This document shows positions 61,753 through 64,000 of a stretch of 64,000 nucleotides of DNA, in pieces. Source of the stretch: Lytechinus pictus (taxonomy: Eukaryota; Echinodermata; Echinoidea; Temnopleuroida; Toxopneustidae); contig NC_087246.1 of assembly GCF_037042905.1 (NCBI RefSeq), positions 35,582,001-35,646,000 on the forward strand. The letters run 5' to 3'. The translations under genes and the position numbers were made by a program. Numbering within the stretch: position 1 is the first letter of the stretch; every line of letters begins with the position of its first letter. The notes beneath the pieces were generated by a model, which saw nothing but the letters and a program-made list of their open reading frames with translations, was not told the DNA's origin and did not search any database.

Positions 61753-61991
61753 ACGGGACGCGGGACAAATACGGGACTGTCCCTTGGAATACCCGGGTGT
61801 TTTCAAAATGAATTTCTGAAGATCATCTTCGTGGGGGAGAATTAGTTATGTACATATCAATACTCATTATCGAGTTCAAACATAGAAAAGTATATTATAT
61901 TGCTTTCTTTTTTATGAATAGAATATGTGTATAATAGTTTATTATCATCCTTCTGTGTTTGGTTGCTAAGACTACTCTTATGTTTACACCA
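61753..61991. repeat. Direct repeat, copy B (partner 59,038-59,280)
   Basis: About 240 bp nearly identical to copy A. It lies about 190 bp upstream of the candidate signal-peptide exon and could include promoter sequence duplicated with it. Confidence 0.85.
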
Positions 61992-62184
61992 CGGGATAAA
62001 TCACTAGGCTACCAGCTCTTAACTCATCACGTGGGTAATTCAATAAAATGATTTGAAGTCTATACTTATCTGTCACTTTGTACGATATATTTCTGCCAAT
62101 CAGACGTGTTTACGATCGACTCTAACATACTGATCAATAGAGAATCAGAATCTCTAAAGCATTAATATACATCCAAATAGCAGA

Positions 62185-62421
62185 ATGGATTCAAGGATGG
62201 AAATGTGTTTCTTCGCTTTCGTAGTGTTAGGTAAGACATTCCTTAAATCTATTAAAGAAATGCAAAACATTTTAGCGTGAATCATTGAGAAAAAACTGTT
62301 ACTAAAATATCATTCGTACAAAATATGTTATACTATATAACATTCACAATTTGCAGGAGAAGGATTGTCGTCACAAGCACATTGCTTGAAGAATAACAAC
62401 CCCCAGATTAAAACTCATTAA
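62185..62421 (+). CDS. Candidate first exons of a secreted peptide/protein gene
   Basis: ATG 62,185 opens MDSRMEMCFFAFVVLG, a short hydrophobic leader, and meets a donor at 62,231 (GTAAGAC). An acceptor at 62,356 (TTTGCAG) after 126 bp continues the frame as EGLSSQAHCLKNNNPQIKTH and then TAA at 62,419-62,421. The leader plus a phase 1 junction is typical of signal-peptide exons. The product as read is only 36 residues, so it is either a small secreted peptide, a truncated pseudogene, or the start of a gene whose real second exon lies beyond the window. No homology is recognised. Confidence 0.35.
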
Positions 62422-62939
62422 ACTGAATAAAGCAGAATAAAAATGAATGTTCATAATTTCAATAATAAAGTTGAGGATGATTGAAACAATGGTGAAGATG
62501 TGGTATATAAGACCAAATTTCTGCAGTAATTCATTCATTTTTTTATTATTTTTGTGATATATCTTTAATAAAAAAAAAATAGTGCACACATAATTACAAA
62601 GAATGCACAAAGCATTTTCATTTATTTAATTGTAGAATAAAAGAGCATTGTTGATAAAATGGCTTGCTCACGGGCATTTATAACTGTACTTCATGCGCCT
62701 TAGACTACTTGGCCACTGCACTTACATGTACACATATGTTTCAACGGCATCTCCACTGTTTATATCATTATGTGAGCTATCACAAAGTTTGAGTACATTT
62801 TTGTCTTATGTTTCTATCAACAACTTTATTATGTTACTAAAGAAATGGTGAGATAATTTTTTTTATTTGATTATCATCTTAACTAATCAATATGTACACA
62901 TTTTGTTACCTCTTTCTTGATGTACGCCATGAAAGAGAT
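62422..62939. other. No gene seen
   Basis: AT-rich sequence without supported features. Confidence 0.4.
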
Positions 62940-62943
62940 TTAA

Positions 62944-63598
62944 GGCTTGGTCCCACTCCCACTGCACTTACGGATGCAGAGATGATGTTAAGCGGAGGAA
63001 ATCTTGCCATCCGTTGGAATACGCTATGCATCCGTTGTGTACCCATTCCGTACGTGTTTTATCCGTCCACTCTGATTCCATCCGCGCAAAAAGTTTGTAG
63101 TTGCACAAAACTTTCAGAACGGATGAACTTTCCGCCGTGTACGGTGTATATACGCGACATATACGAACAACAAACGGTCTATATATGTCCGTTTTCATCC
63201 GTTAAACGTCCGCTGTATTCTCTCTGCATCCTCTTGGCATCATCGCAACTCAGATCCACTAAAGCTGAACAACGGAAAGAGGGAGGGAAAATAGGATACA
63301 TGGAACGTCTTTACATCGTTAGTAACACGGAAATAGAAAGGATGTAAGCGTGTGCATCTCGTAAATAAAGTATTCAAAACCACCGGTAACCCCTTCGGAG
63401 CTGTCATCCACTTCCATCCGTTCTCATCCGCACGGTTTCCGATGAACAACCGTTTAACATCCGCGCTACATACTACCAACGTGCTTTATTTTCCGTTATG
63501 TTTTCGCAAATTTCTGGAGCGGATGAAATTGGATGGAATTTTGCTCGTCCGCTGTGTCCTTTATACGTTTTGCGTCCGTCGGCTAGTGGGACCAGGCC
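62944..63598. mobile_element. 655-bp TTAA-flanked MITE with internal CGGATG/CATCCG repeats
   Basis: TTAA at 62,940-62,943 and 63,599-63,602 flanks GGCTTGGTCCCACT and its inverted partner AGTGGGACCAGGCC. The interior contains many CGGATG or ATCCG hexamers on both strands. TTAA duplications point to piggyBac or Kolobok mobilisation. ORFs across it are broken and unrecognised. Confidence 0.85.
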
Positions 63599-63602
63599 TT
63601 AA

Positions 63603-63870
63603 AGGCTTGGTACCACAGCACTTACGGATGCAGATAGGATGTAAAATGGAAAAGAATCTTGCCATCCGTTGGAAAACGTTATATATTTATCCGTTGTGTA
63701 CTCTTTGCATACGTGTTTCATACGCTCTATATCCATCGAGCATCCGTCCACTGTGATTTCATTGTTCGCCTATTTTATCTACTGTCTGGAGCGGATGAAA
63801 ACGGATGGAGCCACCCCAAAATTTTGCTTGTCCACTCACTGTATCCGTTATATGAATACGTTTCATTTCT
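63603..63870. mobile_element. Second, truncated copy of the CATCCG-rich TTAA MITE, abutting the first
   Basis: AGGCTTGGTACCACAGCACT, then CTTACGGATGCAGATAGGAT and CTTGCCATCCGTTGGAAAAC repeat the first 200 bp of the preceding element. Similarity fades after about 63,870 and no right end is seen. Confidence 0.8.
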
Positions 63871-64000
63871 TATCAATACACTAATCTAGATAACTTTGGG
63901 GAAAGAAATCACTTCGAGTAATTTACATACCGAAATATAGAAAGAAAGCACGAGGATAACATGTAAATGGTACAGCTATCAAGAGAGCTGATATAATGAT

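Noticed and set aside
62892..63756. ORFs of 134-151 codons at 62.9-63.8 kb
   Set aside because: They lie inside the TTAA MITE and its truncated second copy, and show repeat-derived sequence only.

Overview
This is animal (metazoan) nuclear DNA. It has intron-split genes with GT-AG junctions, AT-rich introns and intergenic DNA, and a very dense load of transposons, hairpin elements and microsatellites. The gene content, the many short TIR elements with G/C runs, and an FB/TU-type foldback transposon suggest a marine deuterostome, most likely an echinoderm such as a sea urchin. The species assignment is inference.

Four host genes can be read, plus one possible gene start. (1) The last coding exon of a DOC2/rabphilin-like C2-domain gene lies at 559-686 (+). 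(2) A complete 13-exon gene at 21,161-8,171 (-) encodes 555 residues and is the C12orf4/FERRY3 (DUF2362) orthologue. I assembled it exon by exon, and all splice phases agree. (3) An intronless class A GPCR lies at 33,521-34,990 (+). (4) A complete gene with 10 coding exons at 46,914-37,838 (-) encodes 630 residues and is an SLC43-type major-facilitator transporter. (5) A candidate signal-peptide exon lies at 62,185-62,230 (+). DOC2/rabphilin and FERRY3 converge, FERRY3 and the GPCR are divergent, and the GPCR and SLC43 converge. I see no operon-like or functional link between these neighbours.

The most striking region is 25,613-31,793, a three-level transposon nest. A Tc1-like element (TA target duplication, degenerate transposase) was hit in its 5' leader by a 3,990-bp nearly perfect foldback element flanked by an exact 8-bp duplication. 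It was also hit inside the transposase by a minus-strand LINE tail. The foldback arms (about 1.8 kb each) carry arrays of an 18-bp perfect palindrome inside 31-bp tandem units, so the structure is a hairpin made of hairpins.

The FERRY3 gene is unusual in a second way. The 5' halves of exon 3 and exon 12, with their splice acceptors, are tandemly re-duplicated in the introns upstream of them as non-productive decoy exons. The segment around the stop codon is repeated several times into the 3' flank.

Elsewhere the window holds three 1-kb copies of one Tc1-type non-autonomous element, several TTAA- and 8-bp-duplication elements, other foldbacks built from short repeat units (2.6 kb, 36.6 kb, 51.6 kb), two LINE ORF relics in tandem, a tRNA-derived SINE head, and two sites whose RNA could fold like a hammerhead ribozyme. 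From 47 to 64 kb I find no confident host gene other than the signal-peptide exon. No rRNA, CRISPR or prokaryotic features were found.
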